Assembly: GCA_017408025.1 (NCBI GenBank)
Contig: JAFQVJ010000023.1
Span: 24,953-88,952 of the forward strand
DNA: 64,000 nucleotides
Direction of reading: 5' to 3'
Origin: Lachnospiraceae bacterium
GTDB lineage: Bacteria > Bacillota > Clostridia > Lachnospirales > Lachnospiraceae
A model generated the notes under the pieces. That model was given only the letters and a program-made list of their open reading frames with translations, was not told the DNA's origin and ran no database searches. The translations under genes were made by a program, and so were the position numbers. This document shows, in pieces, positions 45,007-55,112 of the stretch (positions within the stretch are counted from its first letter, which is position 1; every line of letters starts with the position of its first letter).

Positions 45007-45524
45007 ACTCCTGCCTCCAATCTTCCTTTCATCTTAGCTAACGCTCTCTTAAGCTTTGTTCTAACTGTAGCACTCTTAAGTCCCGTTACGCTTCCTACCT
45101 CATCGCTGCTCATTCCAGCAATCGCTGAACATACAACGATAATTTTCTCTTCCTTTTCCAATACATTCATGGCACGCATAATATCTGTCCTCTGCACAAC
45201 CTGTTGCTCCAAATTCAAAGCATCTGCGTAATCGTCTTGCACAAGCTCTTCATCGCGCCTCTGAACATATTCCTTCATTTTTTGTTTACACTTTACAGAT
45301 AATATCTTCATTGCCCATGCTTTAAAAGCATCGGTTTTTTTCAATCCAGTTATACTTCGATACATATCAAATACAGCTTCACTTACAGCGTCCTCCGCAT
45401 CCTCTTTGCTTTGAAGCAGATAATACGCCATCCTGTACATATCCTCATATATTTCCTGGTATAATGACTGAAACGCCTGTTTATTACCGTTTTGTGCTTG
45501 TTTTACTATTGTTTCGTTAATCAT
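45003..45524 (-). CDS. ECF-type RNA polymerase sigma factor
   Basis: A 173-residue sigma-70 family factor of the extracytoplasmic function group. Region 2 (about 25-90) contains YEDMYRMAYYLLQSKEDAEDAVSEAVFDMYRSI in parts, and region 4 (about 115-165) the helix-turn-helix GMSSDEVGSVTGLKSATVRTKLKRA. The start at 45524 (MINETIVKQAQNG) follows GAAGGG; the longer frame to 45557 has no site. It is translationally coupled to the membrane beta-propeller gene, which fits a sigma/anti-sigma pair. Confidence 0.92.
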   Translation of the reverse strand: MINETIVKQAQNGNKQAFQSLYQEIYEDMYRMAYYLLQSKEDAEDAVSEAVFDMYRSITGLKKTDAFKAWAMKILSVKCKQKMKEYVQRRDEELVQDDYADALNLEQQVVQRTDIMRAMNVLEKEEKIIVVCSAIAGMSSDEVGSVTGLKSATVRTKLKRALAKMKGRLEAGV

Positions 45525-45788
45525 ATTTTTCCCTTCATCAGAATCTGATTTTATCAAAATGCATTTCTATATAATAAGTAACATAATTTACCATTTTTGT
45601 TTCAAATATTTTTTGGTACCTTTTTCCTATTTTTCTTGTTTACGAGCTTATCGCCCTATTTTAACACATTTTTACGGCTTTCTTTGTCCAATATAACCAA
45701 ATTACATCCCTAATTTTTTTGTCTATTGTGCCTATGACATGAAATTTAAAATAATGTTAAAATAGATATAATTATGGAGGTACGATAT

Positions 45789-46295
45789 ATGTTTAATGTA
45801 AATGATACAATTTTATATGGAACTCATGGTATATGCAAGATTACTGATATAACAGAGCAAAAATTTAACGGTTCTACAAACAAATATTATATTCTTCAGC
45901 CATTACACAATACTTCTTCCACTATCTATGTTCCTATGGATAATGAAAAGCTTATAGCTAAAATGAGACGCATTCTCTCGGAGGAAGAAATCTATGAGCT
46001 TATAAAAGCTATGCCAGATAAGAATGGTGCATGGATTGAAAATAAGAATGAACGCAATGAGTACTTCCGTTCTATTTTATCTAATGGTGACCGTGCTGAG
46101 ATTATAAAGCTTATCAAGATTATCTATCAACATAAAGAAGAGCTCAAGGCCATTGGCAAAAAGCTTCACGCTTCTGACGAACAGTTTTTCAAGGAGGCTG
46201 AGAAAGTGATATATGACGAATTTGCTCTTGTTTTAAATATCCGTTACGATCAGGTGTTGCCATTTATAGTAGATCAGATATCATTACAGGCTTAA
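45789..46295 (+). CDS. CarD-family transcriptional regulator
   Basis: A 168-residue protein with an N-terminal CarD/RID Tudor-like domain (residues 1-60: FNVNDTILYGTHGICKITDI, then STIYVPMDNEK) that binds the RNA polymerase beta subunit, and an all-helical C-terminal DNA-interacting domain (about 70-165). Small CarD proteins of this type stabilise or tune promoter complexes. TGGAGG lies 8 nt before the start at 45789; a start 15 nt earlier would overlap the ribosome site. It is alone on the plus strand between two minus-strand operons. Confidence 0.87.
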   Translation: MFNVNDTILYGTHGICKITDITEQKFNGSTNKYYILQPLHNTSSTIYVPMDNEKLIAKMRRILSEEEIYELIKAMPDKNGAWIENKNERNEYFRSILSNGDRAEIIKLIKIIYQHKEELKAIGKKLHASDEQFFKEAEKVIYDEFALVLNIRYDQVLPFIVDQISLQA

Positions 46296-46317
46296 TAAAG
46301 TATATTCTTATTTTATG

Positions 46318-46485
46318 CTAAAAAGGGATTTGCACCTCTAATGGTTCAAATCCCTCTTCTTCTGTCAATTCCTTAACACCTAGTTCTTCAAGCTTCGCAT
46401 CTATAAATGCTATTTTTTCACTATTAGCCTCATAATCAGAACATAATCTTAGCCTTTCCTCATACACTAAAAAGAGCCATATCAT
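46318..46485 (-). CDS. Possible small protein of 55 aa downstream of ilvC
   Basis: A short frame starting at 46485 (MIWLFLVYEERLRL) with the helical, charged end NSEKIAFIDAKLEELG and VKELTEEEGFEPLEVQ. Its composition looks coding, but its start and AAGGG ribosome site lie inside the ilvC terminator hairpin (46468-46501), so it would be read only from transcripts that pass the terminator or start just after it. The frame can be extended back into ilvC (to 46572), where it is a shadow. It may be a decayed gene end. Not recognised. Confidence 0.3.
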   Translation of the reverse strand: MIWLFLVYEERLRLCSDYEANSEKIAFIDAKLEELGVKELTEEEGFEPLEVQIPF

Positions 46486-46501
46486 TTTGATATGACCCTT
46501 T
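46468..46501 (-). terminator. Intrinsic terminator of ilvC
   Basis: On the minus strand AAAGGGTCATATCA pairs with TGATATGGCTCTTTT, 14 bp with two G-T pairs and an AAA loop, ending in TTTTT. It begins 7 nt after the ilvC stop. Confidence 0.85.
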
Positions 46502-46507
46502 AATATA

Positions 46508-47530
<1,023 letters not shown>

Positions 47531-47576
47531 TTATGCCTCCTAATAATTCTTTAGTCTGTGACCTTTTATGTATTAC

Positions 47577-48062
47577 TTAATTGACTTTTCCGCGGAGAAG
47601 TCCAGTGATACCTGTTCTAACAAGCTGCTCAATCTTATATCCCTCTAACAGCTCTATGAATGCGTCAAGCTTACTCTGATTTCCTGTAAGCTCAACCATA
47701 AGTGAATCCTGTGAAGCATCCACAATCTTTGCTCTAAAGATGTCAGCTATAGCTATAACCTGCTGTCTCTGCTCCACCGATACTGCTACCTTAACTAATA
47801 TAAGCTCACGGCATACAGAATCATCTGGACCAAGCTCTGTTATATCAATAACGTCCTCAAGCTTGCTAATCTGCTTCTCAATCTGTTCAAGAACATCATC
47901 ATCGCCTTTTGCAACAATTGTCATCCTTGAATATTCTGGATTCTCAGTTACACCAACAGTAAGACTATCGATATTGTAACCTCTTCTTGAGAAAAGAGCA
48001 GCCACTCTGTTCAATACACCGGAAGTATTTGAAACTAATACTGAAAAAACTTTCTTTCTCAT
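47577..48062 (-). CDS. ilvN: Acetolactate synthase regulatory subunit
   Basis: A 161-residue small subunit that binds valine and controls the catalytic IlvB. The N-terminal ACT domain (residues 3-75: FSVLVSNTSGVLNRVAALFSRRGYNIDSL in part) is followed by the C-terminal ALS_ss domain (LILVKVAVSVEQRQQVIAIADIF, and SLMVELTGN). Length is standard. It is first in the ilvN-ilvC transcript and has a near-consensus promoter. No T-box or leader peptide was recognised in the short leader. Confidence 0.95.
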   Translation of the reverse strand: MRKKVFSVLVSNTSGVLNRVAALFSRRGYNIDSLTVGVTENPEYSRMTIVAKGDDDVLEQIEKQISKLEDVIDITELGPDDSVCRELILVKVAVSVEQRQQVIAIADIFRAKIVDASQDSLMVELTGNQSKLDAFIELLEGYKIEQLVRTGITGLLRGKVN

Positions 48063-48118
48063 AGATATCTTCCTCTCTAAAATTTTCCGTATTTTATAAC
48101 TTTACCGTCATAAAGTTG

Positions 48119-48147
48119 ATAATACCCTTTTATAACCAATTTGTCAA
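48119..48147 (-). promoter_or_regulatory. Promoter of ilvNC
   Basis: On the minus strand -35 TTGACA (48147-48142), 17 bp, -10 TATTAT (48124-48119). The start is near 48112, a leader of about 50 nt, which is too short for a T-box. Confidence 0.82.
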
Positions 48148-48162
48148 GCTATATCTAATATT

Positions 48163-49137
48163 CTAAGCGATTCCGCCCATTCCTCTTATACATGCATATA
48201 CCATATAAGCAAAATATATAAGTAACATTATGATGCCTTCCTTTTTCTCAAGCTTCTGCTTTGTCCATGCAAATACATATACAAGCAAGCTCACAGCTAT
48301 AAGAACAATGATATCAACTATATTGTCTTTGATAAAAGCCATCGGAGTTATGGCACCAGCTGTTCCCAATATTAAAAGAATATTGAATATATTAGAACCA
48401 ATAACATTTCCAAGAGCCATATCCACTTCATTCTTACGACTTGCAACTATAGATGTAACAAGCTCAGGTAGGCTTGTTCCTACAGCTACGACGGTAAGTC
48501 CGATAAGAGTCTGAGACATTCCGAGCTTATCCGCGATTGTGGATGCACCATCTACAACAAAGTCTCCACCGAACTTAATAGCTGCAATACCGCCAACTAT
48601 ATATATTATGCAAAGCCATACTGGAATATCCTTACCACCTTCCTGGCTTGCTTCTTTCTCCACCTTATTAGTAGCTCTCGCCTTTAAAGCCTGACGCACC
48701 AAAATAGCTATATAGGTAATAAATATAACCAAAAGAATAACACCGTCGATTCTTCCCACTTCCATACCTATTACCCCCATTACAAGAAGCAATACTGCAC
48801 ATCCTATAGAAAGAGGAAAATCAGACTTAAGTGTGCTCTTATTTATAGCAAGTGGCGCAAACAATGCACACGCACCACACACAACCATGAGATTAAAAAC
48901 ATTTGAGCCAACTACATTACTGACAGCGATCTCATTATTTCCTGCAAGTGCAGCTGTGACACTGACCGCAAGCTCTGGCATACTTGTTCCCATAGCAACA
49001 ATAGTTAAGCCCACTATTATAGATGGTATTCTGAGCTTCTTAGCCACCGCTGAGCTTCCCTCCACAAAGAAGTCTGCTCCCTTAATCAACAATACAAATC
49101 CTACAAGCAATATACCTATAGCTTTTAACATATCCAT
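48163..49137 (-). CDS. Calcium/sodium antiporter, CaCA family (YrbG-like)
   Basis: A 324-residue membrane exchanger of about ten helices built from two inverted repeats. Each repeat carries the family motifs: alpha-1 GTSMPELAVS and GSNVFNLM; alpha-2 GTSLPELVTS and GSNIFNILL, which form the cation site. Proteins of this group expel Ca2+ in exchange for Na+ or H+. The start at 49137 (MDMLKAIGIL) follows AAAGGAAAT; a frame to 49164 lacks a site. It is a single gene between ilvNC and a MATE pump. Confidence 0.92.
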   Translation of the reverse strand: MDMLKAIGILLVGFVLLIKGADFFVEGSSAVAKKLRIPSIIVGLTIVAMGTSMPELAVSVTAALAGNNEIAVSNVVGSNVFNLMVVCGACALFAPLAINKSTLKSDFPLSIGCAVLLLVMGVIGMEVGRIDGVILLVIFITYIAILVRQALKARATNKVEKEASQEGGKDIPVWLCIIYIVGGIAAIKFGGDFVVDGASTIADKLGMSQTLIGLTVVAVGTSLPELVTSIVASRKNEVDMALGNVIGSNIFNILLILGTAGAITPMAFIKDNIVDIIVLIAVSLLVYVFAWTKQKLEKKEGIIMLLIYFAYMVYACIRGMGGIA

Positions 49138-49248
49138 TTTGTATATTTCCTTTCCCTTTATCACATTATGTCTTGTGTCATTTGTTAAAACATCTTGTCC
49201 ATAATACTACACTTTTCAATATACTTCCAGTACTTTTTTTCCATACAC

Positions 49249-50631
49249 TTACTCATATCCCAACCGCTTATTTATCCTTTTCTTTATTATGACGAAGCTC
49301 ACAACATGGGCTGCAAATGTCATAATCCAGCTAATTGGATAAGTCATGTAAACTGTCTCTATATGATGAAATTCAGCAAGCTTGAATATAGTTGACAGGA
49401 ACACAATTCTGAACACACACGCACCCAAAAGTGATACTATCATAGGAACTATAGAATATCCTAAGCCTCTAAGGGAGCCTACCATAACATCCATGATTCC
49501 ACATAGAGCATAGGTTGTACATATGTATGCCAATCTTATCATACCCTGCTCTATTACTGCTGGGCTATCTGTATAAAAGTTAAGTAATGGTTCTCCAAAC
49601 AAATAGGCAAGATTACCAAATAAAATTCCTACAACTATAACGCATCCAAGAGCTGTATATAATATCTTATTGACACGTTCATATTTACCAGCTCCCACAT
49701 TCTGGCTTGTGAAGGATATTGCTGCCTGGTGAAATGCATTCATTGCCACATATACAAAGCCTTCTATATTGGCGGCAGCAGAGCTTCCCGTCACAACTAC
49801 CTTTCCAAATGAGTTAATGGATGACTGTATAACTACATTTGCCAATGCGAACAAGGTTCCCTGAAATCCCGCTGGTAATCCTATCTGCAATATTTTTATG
49901 AGCTTTTCCCGTTTAATGCTTATTTTCTTTAAGACTAGTTTTATTCCATTGTCTGCCTTCATAAGACATAAGACGACAAGAGCTGCTGACACACACTGAG
50001 ATATGGTTGTAGCCAGAGCTACACCTGCAACATCCATCTTAAACACGATAACAAACAAAAGATTCAACAATACATTTATAACTCCAGACAGCATTAAAAA
50101 ATACATAGGTCTCTTTGTATCACCCATGGCTCTAAGAATTGCTGCACCAAAGTTATATACCATCATAGCTGTCATTCCTATAAAATACACTCTAAGATAA
50201 ATAACAGCAAGATCAAGAAGCTCATCTGATGTACCCATCCACTTTAATATAACTGGAGCACCTATAATTCCGACTATTGTAAGCACTATTCCACTTATAA
50301 TGCTAAGAGCCATAGCCGTATGCACAGTTTCGTCCAAGTCCTTCTTTTGCTTTGCACCAAAATATCTGGCAGTAAGTACATTTGCTCCTACTGAGAGTCC
50401 TATAAAAAGATTTACCAGCAAATTAATAAGCGAGGTGGTCGAGCCAACAGCCCCCAAAGAATTGTCACCAGCAAAATTTCCTACTACAATGACATCAGCT
50501 GCATTAAATAATAGCTGTAATATACTTGATGCCATCAGCGGTAGGGCAAAAAGTAGCATCTTCTTCAATATTGGACCATTGCACATATCTATTTCATATT
50601 TGTTTTTCTTAATTTTATTTTCTTCAGCCAT
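49249..50631 (-). CDS. MATE-family efflux transporter
   Basis: A 460-residue exporter with twelve predicted membrane helices arranged as two related halves (ALPLMASSILQLLFNAADV and IGLPAGFQGTLFALANVVI are corresponding first helices). MATE pumps expel organic cations and drugs in exchange for Na+ or H+. The start at 50631 (MAEENKIKKNKYEIDM) follows AGGAGA; a frame to 50688 is untranslated. The substrate is unknown, and no regulator is adjacent. Confidence 0.92.
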   Translation of the reverse strand: MAEENKIKKNKYEIDMCNGPILKKMLLFALPLMASSILQLLFNAADVIVVGNFAGDNSLGAVGSTTSLINLLVNLFIGLSVGANVLTARYFGAKQKKDLDETVHTAMALSIISGIVLTIVGIIGAPVILKWMGTSDELLDLAVIYLRVYFIGMTAMMVYNFGAAILRAMGDTKRPMYFLMLSGVINVLLNLLFVIVFKMDVAGVALATTISQCVSAALVVLCLMKADNGIKLVLKKISIKREKLIKILQIGLPAGFQGTLFALANVVIQSSINSFGKVVVTGSSAAANIEGFVYVAMNAFHQAAISFTSQNVGAGKYERVNKILYTALGCVIVVGILFGNLAYLFGEPLLNFYTDSPAVIEQGMIRLAYICTTYALCGIMDVMVGSLRGLGYSIVPMIVSLLGACVFRIVFLSTIFKLAEFHHIETVYMTYPISWIMTFAAHVVSFVIIKKRINKRLGYE

Positions 50632-50722
50632 AGTTTTATCTCCTGTTAAATCATATGTAACATATAGATTATTATATACACCCATCAAAACAGTTTTTGC
50701 AATACCTTTCTTATTTTTTGAA

Positions 50723-50738
50723 GAACTTTTCTATACAA
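50723..50738 (-). repeat. Half copy of the terminator-linked palindrome, copy D
   Basis: GAACTTTTCTATACAA matches the right arm of the 35-bp palindrome with one change (T for C), then diverges. It follows the terminator at 50748-50768 in the same orientation as the three full copies. Confidence 0.6.
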
Positions 50739-50739
50739 G

Positions 50740-50768
50740 AACAAACAAGGACTCCATATCAGAGTCCT
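50740..50768 (-). terminator. Terminator of the EF-G-like gene
   Basis: On the minus strand AGGACTC and GAGTCCT form a perfect 7-bp stem with a TGATATG loop, followed by the T-rich tract TGTTTGTT. The stop codon is 17 nt upstream. Confidence 0.78.
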
Positions 50769-50784
50769 CGCTTTCACATACATA

Positions 50785-52878
50785 CTATGCTTCCTCATTA
50801 TTTGCTGCAACCTTCGCCGCTCTCGCCGCCACTTCAGCATCCTGTATATCCTTTGGAGTCTGTTCGTATCTTACAAACTCATACTCATATATTCCACGTC
50901 CACCTGTCATAGAACGAAGAACTGTACAGTAGCCGTATAATTCCATCATAGGTATCTCAGCTTCGATAATCTGCTTGCCATTTCCAGTAGGGTTCATGCC
51001 AAGCACTCTGCCTCGGCGCTTATTAAGGTCACCCATAATATCTCCGGAATATTTATCAGGAACTGTTACCTTAAGCGACATAATAGGCTCTAACAGAACC
51101 GGACCAGCATCCATAAATCCCTTTCTAAAGGCCTGAATAGTAGCCATCTTAAATGCCATCTCTGATGAATCAACTGAATGAGATGAACCATCATACAACA
51201 CAGCCTTTACGCCTACTACTGGATATGCTGCCAAAGGACCTTTGACAACTGCCTCCTGCAAGCCCTTTTCTACTGCTGGGAAGAAATTCTTAGGAACTGC
51301 ACCGCCAACTACCTCCTGCTCAAATACATACGCTTGCTCATTATCACCGGATGGGCTAAACTTAATCTTTACATGACCATACTGTCCATGACCACCAGAC
51401 TGTTTCTTGTACTTATATTCTGTATCAGCCAGCTTCTTTATGGTTTCACGGAAAGCAAACTTAGGCTTGCTAAGCTCTATCTTACATTTATACTCATTTT
51501 CCAGTCTGCTCTGTACAATTTCAAGCTGCATATCGCCCATAGCATAGAGAAGCATCTGCCTGTTTTCTGTATCATTTACCACCTTCAGAGTCTGGTCTTC
51601 ATGTCCCAACTTCTGTAAAGCCTGTGCAACCTTGTCAATGTCATTCTTATTTGGAACCTTGTACCTCATATATGTATAAGGCTTAGACAACTCAAATTTG
51701 CCGTAAACAATTGTATTTGTCTTAGTCGAAAGGCTGTTTCCGGTTCTGGCAGCAGTAAGCTTCGCTATAGCTCCAATATCTCCTGCATGAAGCTCTGGCA
51801 CTTCTATTGCCTTACTTCCCTGTAGTACATACAGCTTGCTGACTTTCTCCTCAATATCCTTATCATTGTTATATATCACATCATCAGATTTGAATACTCC
51901 AGAACAAACCTTTATGAGAGAATACTTTCCGATAAAAGGATCTACAATCGTCTTAAATACATAAGCTGATTTAGCCTTGGCAAAATCATAATTTGCTTGG
52001 AAGATTTCCTTGGTATTCATATTGATACCTGCAACCTCTTTATTCTCAGGACTAGGCAGATATTTTACAATATCATCTACCAGAGCGTATGTACCCTGAC
52101 ATAAAGTATTTGAACCCATTGTAATAGGAACAATAGAACCATCATTGACATTTGCTCTAAGTGCCGCTCTTATCTCATTTTCAGAGAACTTCTCCCCCGC
52201 AAAATATCTGTCCATAAATTCTTCGCTTGTCTCAGCTACAGCCTCCATGAGAATATCTCTGTACAATGCAAGATTCTCCATGCTGTAATCAGGTATCGGG
52301 CATTCTTCAACCTCTTTTTCTTTCCAACGTGATGCTGTCTCACTGACTACATTAACATATCCCACAAACTTCTCCTTTTCTCTGATAGGAAAATGGAATG
52401 GCGCAATCTTTTTACCATACATCTCTGTCAATGACTCAACAACATTTTTAAATGAAGCATTATCCGCATCCATACCTGTAACGTATATCATTCTAGGTAA
52501 TTTATATTTCTCGCAAAGCTCCCACGCTCTCTCTGTGCCAGCCTCCACACCAGCCTTACCTGATACAACTATAATAGCTGCATCAGCTGCACTTATAGCC
52601 TCTTCAACCTCACCTGTAAAATCAAGATACCCTGGTGTATCTAGTACATTTATTTTCGTCCCTTCCCATTCTATAGGAACCACTGAAGTATATATAGATA
52701 TTTTTCTCTTCTGTTCTTCCTTACCAAAATCGCTGATGGTATTTCCATCATCAACCTTGCCCATTCTGGTGGTAATTCCTGCCAGATATGCCATAGATTC
52801 AACCAGACTTGTCTTTCCTGCTCCACCATGACCTAAGAGCACCACGTTTCTAATCTTGTCAGTTGTGTACACGTTCAT
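50785..52878 (-). CDS. Elongation factor G paralogue (EF-G2-like)
   Basis: A 697-residue five-domain translation GTPase. G1 is GHGGAGKTSL rather than the canonical AHIDAGKTT, G3 is DTPGYLDF in which the catalytic His of DTPGH is Tyr, and G4 reads TGMD instead of NKMD. The domain IV/V region is full length (GGHGQYGHVKIKF, GRVLGMNPTGNGKQIIEAEIP). These changes and its distance from ribosomal-protein genes indicate an EF-G2-type paralogue and not the main fusA. The role of such paralogues is not settled. The start at 52878 follows AGGAGG. Confidence 0.88.
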   Translation of the reverse strand: MNVYTTDKIRNVVLLGHGGAGKTSLVESMAYLAGITTRMGKVDDGNTISDFGKEEQKRKISIYTSVVPIEWEGTKINVLDTPGYLDFTGEVEEAISAADAAIIVVSGKAGVEAGTERAWELCEKYKLPRMIYVTGMDADNASFKNVVESLTEMYGKKIAPFHFPIREKEKFVGYVNVVSETASRWKEKEVEECPIPDYSMENLALYRDILMEAVAETSEEFMDRYFAGEKFSENEIRAALRANVNDGSIVPITMGSNTLCQGTYALVDDIVKYLPSPENKEVAGINMNTKEIFQANYDFAKAKSAYVFKTIVDPFIGKYSLIKVCSGVFKSDDVIYNNDKDIEEKVSKLYVLQGSKAIEVPELHAGDIGAIAKLTAARTGNSLSTKTNTIVYGKFELSKPYTYMRYKVPNKNDIDKVAQALQKLGHEDQTLKVVNDTENRQMLLYAMGDMQLEIVQSRLENEYKCKIELSKPKFAFRETIKKLADTEYKYKKQSGGHGQYGHVKIKFSPSGDNEQAYVFEQEVVGGAVPKNFFPAVEKGLQEAVVKGPLAAYPVVGVKAVLYDGSSHSVDSSEMAFKMATIQAFRKGFMDAGPVLLEPIMSLKVTVPDKYSGDIMGDLNKRRGRVLGMNPTGNGKQIIEAEIPMMELYGYCTVLRSMTGGRGIYEYEFVRYEQTPKDIQDAEVAARAAKVAANNEEA

Positions 52879-52963
52879 AATGACTACCTCCTGCTGTTTA
52901 ATTTCTAATTGAAGTTCACTGTACAAAATTGTTTTTACACGTCCCTTGCACATCTTTAGATTT

Positions 52964-52992
52964 ATTTTAAGGTATTTTGTCAGATAATTCAA
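52964..52992 (-). promoter_or_regulatory. Promoter of the EF-G-like gene
   Basis: On the minus strand -35 TTGAAT (52992-52987), 17 bp, -10 TAAAAT (52969-52964). The leader is about 80 nt. Confidence 0.6.
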
Positions 52993-53043
52993 CTAAAATA
53001 TATAATTTGAACAATTTTAATTAGCATATGCTTCCCATAACAG

Positions 53044-53075
53044 AAAAAGACCAACAGAAAATAATCTATTGGTCT
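53044..53075 (-). terminator. Terminator of the ABC exporter operon
   Basis: On the minus strand AGACCAA and TTGGTCT form a 7-bp stem with a 14-nt loop followed by TTTTTC. It lies 12 nt after the stop codon of the second exporter gene. Confidence 0.8.
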
Positions 53076-53087
53076 CTAGCTTTTACT

Positions 53088-54983
53088 TTAATCCAATTCT
53101 GCTATCTCATGATAAAGGTCTGCATATCTCCCCTTCATCTCAAGAAGCTCTTCATGTGTTCCCCGCTCCACGATTCTTCCCTTCTCCAGTACCATAATAG
53201 CATTAGATTTTCGAACCGTTGAAAGTCTGTGAGCTATAACAAATGTAGTTCTATCCTCCATCAAGGCATCCATGCCTTCTTCAATATGACGCTCAGTTCT
53301 AGTATCAACCGAACTTGTTGCTTCATCCAAAATGAGTATAGGTGCCTTACTGATAGCTGCACGGGCAATATTTAACAATTGTCGCTGTCCCTGTGACAGA
53401 TTTGCCCCATCGTTTTCAAGCATTGTTTGATATCCATTTTCAAGATTACTGATAAATGAATGGGCCGAGGCAACCTTTGCCGCCTCTATAACCTCTTCGT
53501 CAGTGGCATCAAGTCTGCCATATCGGATATTTTCCATAACTGTTCCTGTAAATAGATGTGTATCCTGCAGTACCATAGCTATATTGGAGCGCAGAAAGCC
53601 TCTGTCGATTTGTTCTATAGGGACCCCATCAATGGTTATGGTACCTTCTGCTATATCGTAGAAACGTGAAAGCAAGTTGGTCACTGTAGTCTTTCCTGCA
53701 CCAGTGGAACCCACAAATGCAATCTTCTGTCCTGGCTTGGCATAAAGCGATATATTATGTAAAACTGTAATATCAGGTGTGTATCCAAAGCTGACATTAT
53801 CAAGAATAACATGACCTTTTATATTGTCCAGCTTCCTTGTCTCACACTGATCTCTCTCTGGCTCTTCTTCCATGACATCAAATACACGCTCAGCACCAGC
53901 TAATGCAGAAAAAATAGTGTTCATTTGCATCGATATATCATTGATAGGACGGTTGAAATTTCTAGTATAGTTAATGGATATGGTTAATCCGCCATAGTCA
54001 AAGCCCCTCTTTACCACCAGTATGGCACCAACACAAGCTGTAATAGCAAAAGAAATATTACAAAGCTGATGAGTTACCGGTCCCATAATGCCAGATGTGA
54101 ACTGTGCTCTGATCTGTGATTCACAAAGCTGATTATTTAAATATTCAAACTCATCTATCGCTATATCCTCACGATTGAATACTTTGACAACCTTCTGACC
54201 TGAAATAGTTTCCTCCGAAAATCCATTGAGCATACCAAGATTTTTCTGTTGCTTTACATAAGCAGAACGACCGTATTTAAGTATAGCTTTACTTGCCATC
54301 ATAAGAAGGGGTGTCATAATTATAGTGATAAGTCCAAGTATCCAGTTTGTATACATCATAAGAAATACAGTTCCCACTATAGTTATGGCTCCAGATATTA
54401 TCTGTATCAATGTGGTATTAAGCATTTCTCCAACAGCATCTACATCATTGGAAAATCGGCTCATAATATCACCTATGGAATTTGTATCAAAGTATCTTAT
54501 GGGCAGAGTTTGCAACTTATTGTACAAATCCTTGCGCATATACATGAGTGCACGCTGTGACACTGCCAACATTATTCTCTGTTGCAGCCACTGAGTAAAA
54601 ATTGATATTCCATACACCAGCGCCATACCGGCAATTCCCCATGCCAGACCGACAAGTCTGTCGGTCAAATCACTGTTATTCTCATCATAATATAAAAACT
54701 TATTCATAACAGGTCTAAGCATATATGATGCGGTAAGTGTTGACACTGTATTAATAATAGAGCATACAACCGCTGCTATAAGCAACTTTCTCTCCCTAGA
54801 TAGATATCTGAACAGCTTTCCAATGGTTTTTATCACATTCTTAGGCTTACCAGACTTGCCAATGGCGTTTCTAGCCATAGCACCACTGCCTTTACCTATA
54901 GACATGCCTCCCTTGCTTTCACTGCCAGCTGAGGAATAATTGCTGTATTTTTTCGCTAATCTTTCCTGTCTGTTTTGTTCCAT
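53088..54983 (-). CDS. ABC exporter subunit with consensus ATPase site
   Basis: A 631-residue half-transporter: N-terminal cytoplasmic tail (Ser/Gly-rich), six membrane helices (about 65-345) and a nucleotide-binding domain with Walker A (GSTGAGKTTVTNL), signature (LSQGQRQLLNIARA), Walker B (ILILDEATSSVD, catalytic Glu present) and the His switch (VIAHRLST). It is the second gene of the pair; the partner at 55105 has Asp at the catalytic position, so the two likely form a heterodimer with one consensus and one degenerate site, as in BmrCD/LmrCD. The substrate, probably drugs or lipids, is unknown. Confidence 0.93.
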   Translation of the reverse strand: MEQNRQERLAKKYSNYSSAGSESKGGMSIGKGSGAMARNAIGKSGKPKNVIKTIGKLFRYLSRERKLLIAAVVCSIINTVSTLTASYMLRPVMNKFLYYDENNSDLTDRLVGLAWGIAGMALVYGISIFTQWLQQRIMLAVSQRALMYMRKDLYNKLQTLPIRYFDTNSIGDIMSRFSNDVDAVGEMLNTTLIQIISGAITIVGTVFLMMYTNWILGLITIIMTPLLMMASKAILKYGRSAYVKQQKNLGMLNGFSEETISGQKVVKVFNREDIAIDEFEYLNNQLCESQIRAQFTSGIMGPVTHQLCNISFAITACVGAILVVKRGFDYGGLTISINYTRNFNRPINDISMQMNTIFSALAGAERVFDVMEEEPERDQCETRKLDNIKGHVILDNVSFGYTPDITVLHNISLYAKPGQKIAFVGSTGAGKTTVTNLLSRFYDIAEGTITIDGVPIEQIDRGFLRSNIAMVLQDTHLFTGTVMENIRYGRLDATDEEVIEAAKVASAHSFISNLENGYQTMLENDGANLSQGQRQLLNIARAAISKAPILILDEATSSVDTRTERHIEEGMDALMEDRTTFVIAHRLSTVRKSNAIMVLEKGRIVERGTHEELLEMKGRYADLYHEIAELD

Positions 54984-54997
54984 AAGTTACCTCTTTC

Positions 54998-55112
54998 TAT
55001 ATCTACTCTTTCTATCAAAATTTCTTTCAGAAATTTTGGTCATGACTCCGTTCAACTTTCTTTATATCTACTCTTTCTATCAAAATTTCTTTCAGAAATT
55101 TTGGTCATGACT
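54998..55112. repeat. 50-bp direct duplication between the two exporter genes
   Basis: Bases 54998-55047 and 55063-55112 are identical for 50 bp, with a 65-bp period. The right copy includes the last codons of the first exporter gene. Each contains the inverted repeat AAAATTTC/GAAATTTT. The structure suggests a recent tandem duplication of the gene end with its stem-loop. Confidence 0.85.

Noticed and set aside
44496-45037. Plus-strand frames opposite the beta-propeller gene
   Set aside because: His/Ser-rich translations without ribosome sites; they mirror the coding strand.
48063-48162. T-box or leader peptide before ilvNC
   Set aside because: The promoter leaves a leader of only about 50 nt without the T-box consensus or a run of branched-chain codons.
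54998-55112. CRISPR-like array or IS end
   Set aside because: Only two copies, separated by 15 bp, the second reaching into a gene end; there is no transposase or terminal inverted repeat pair.
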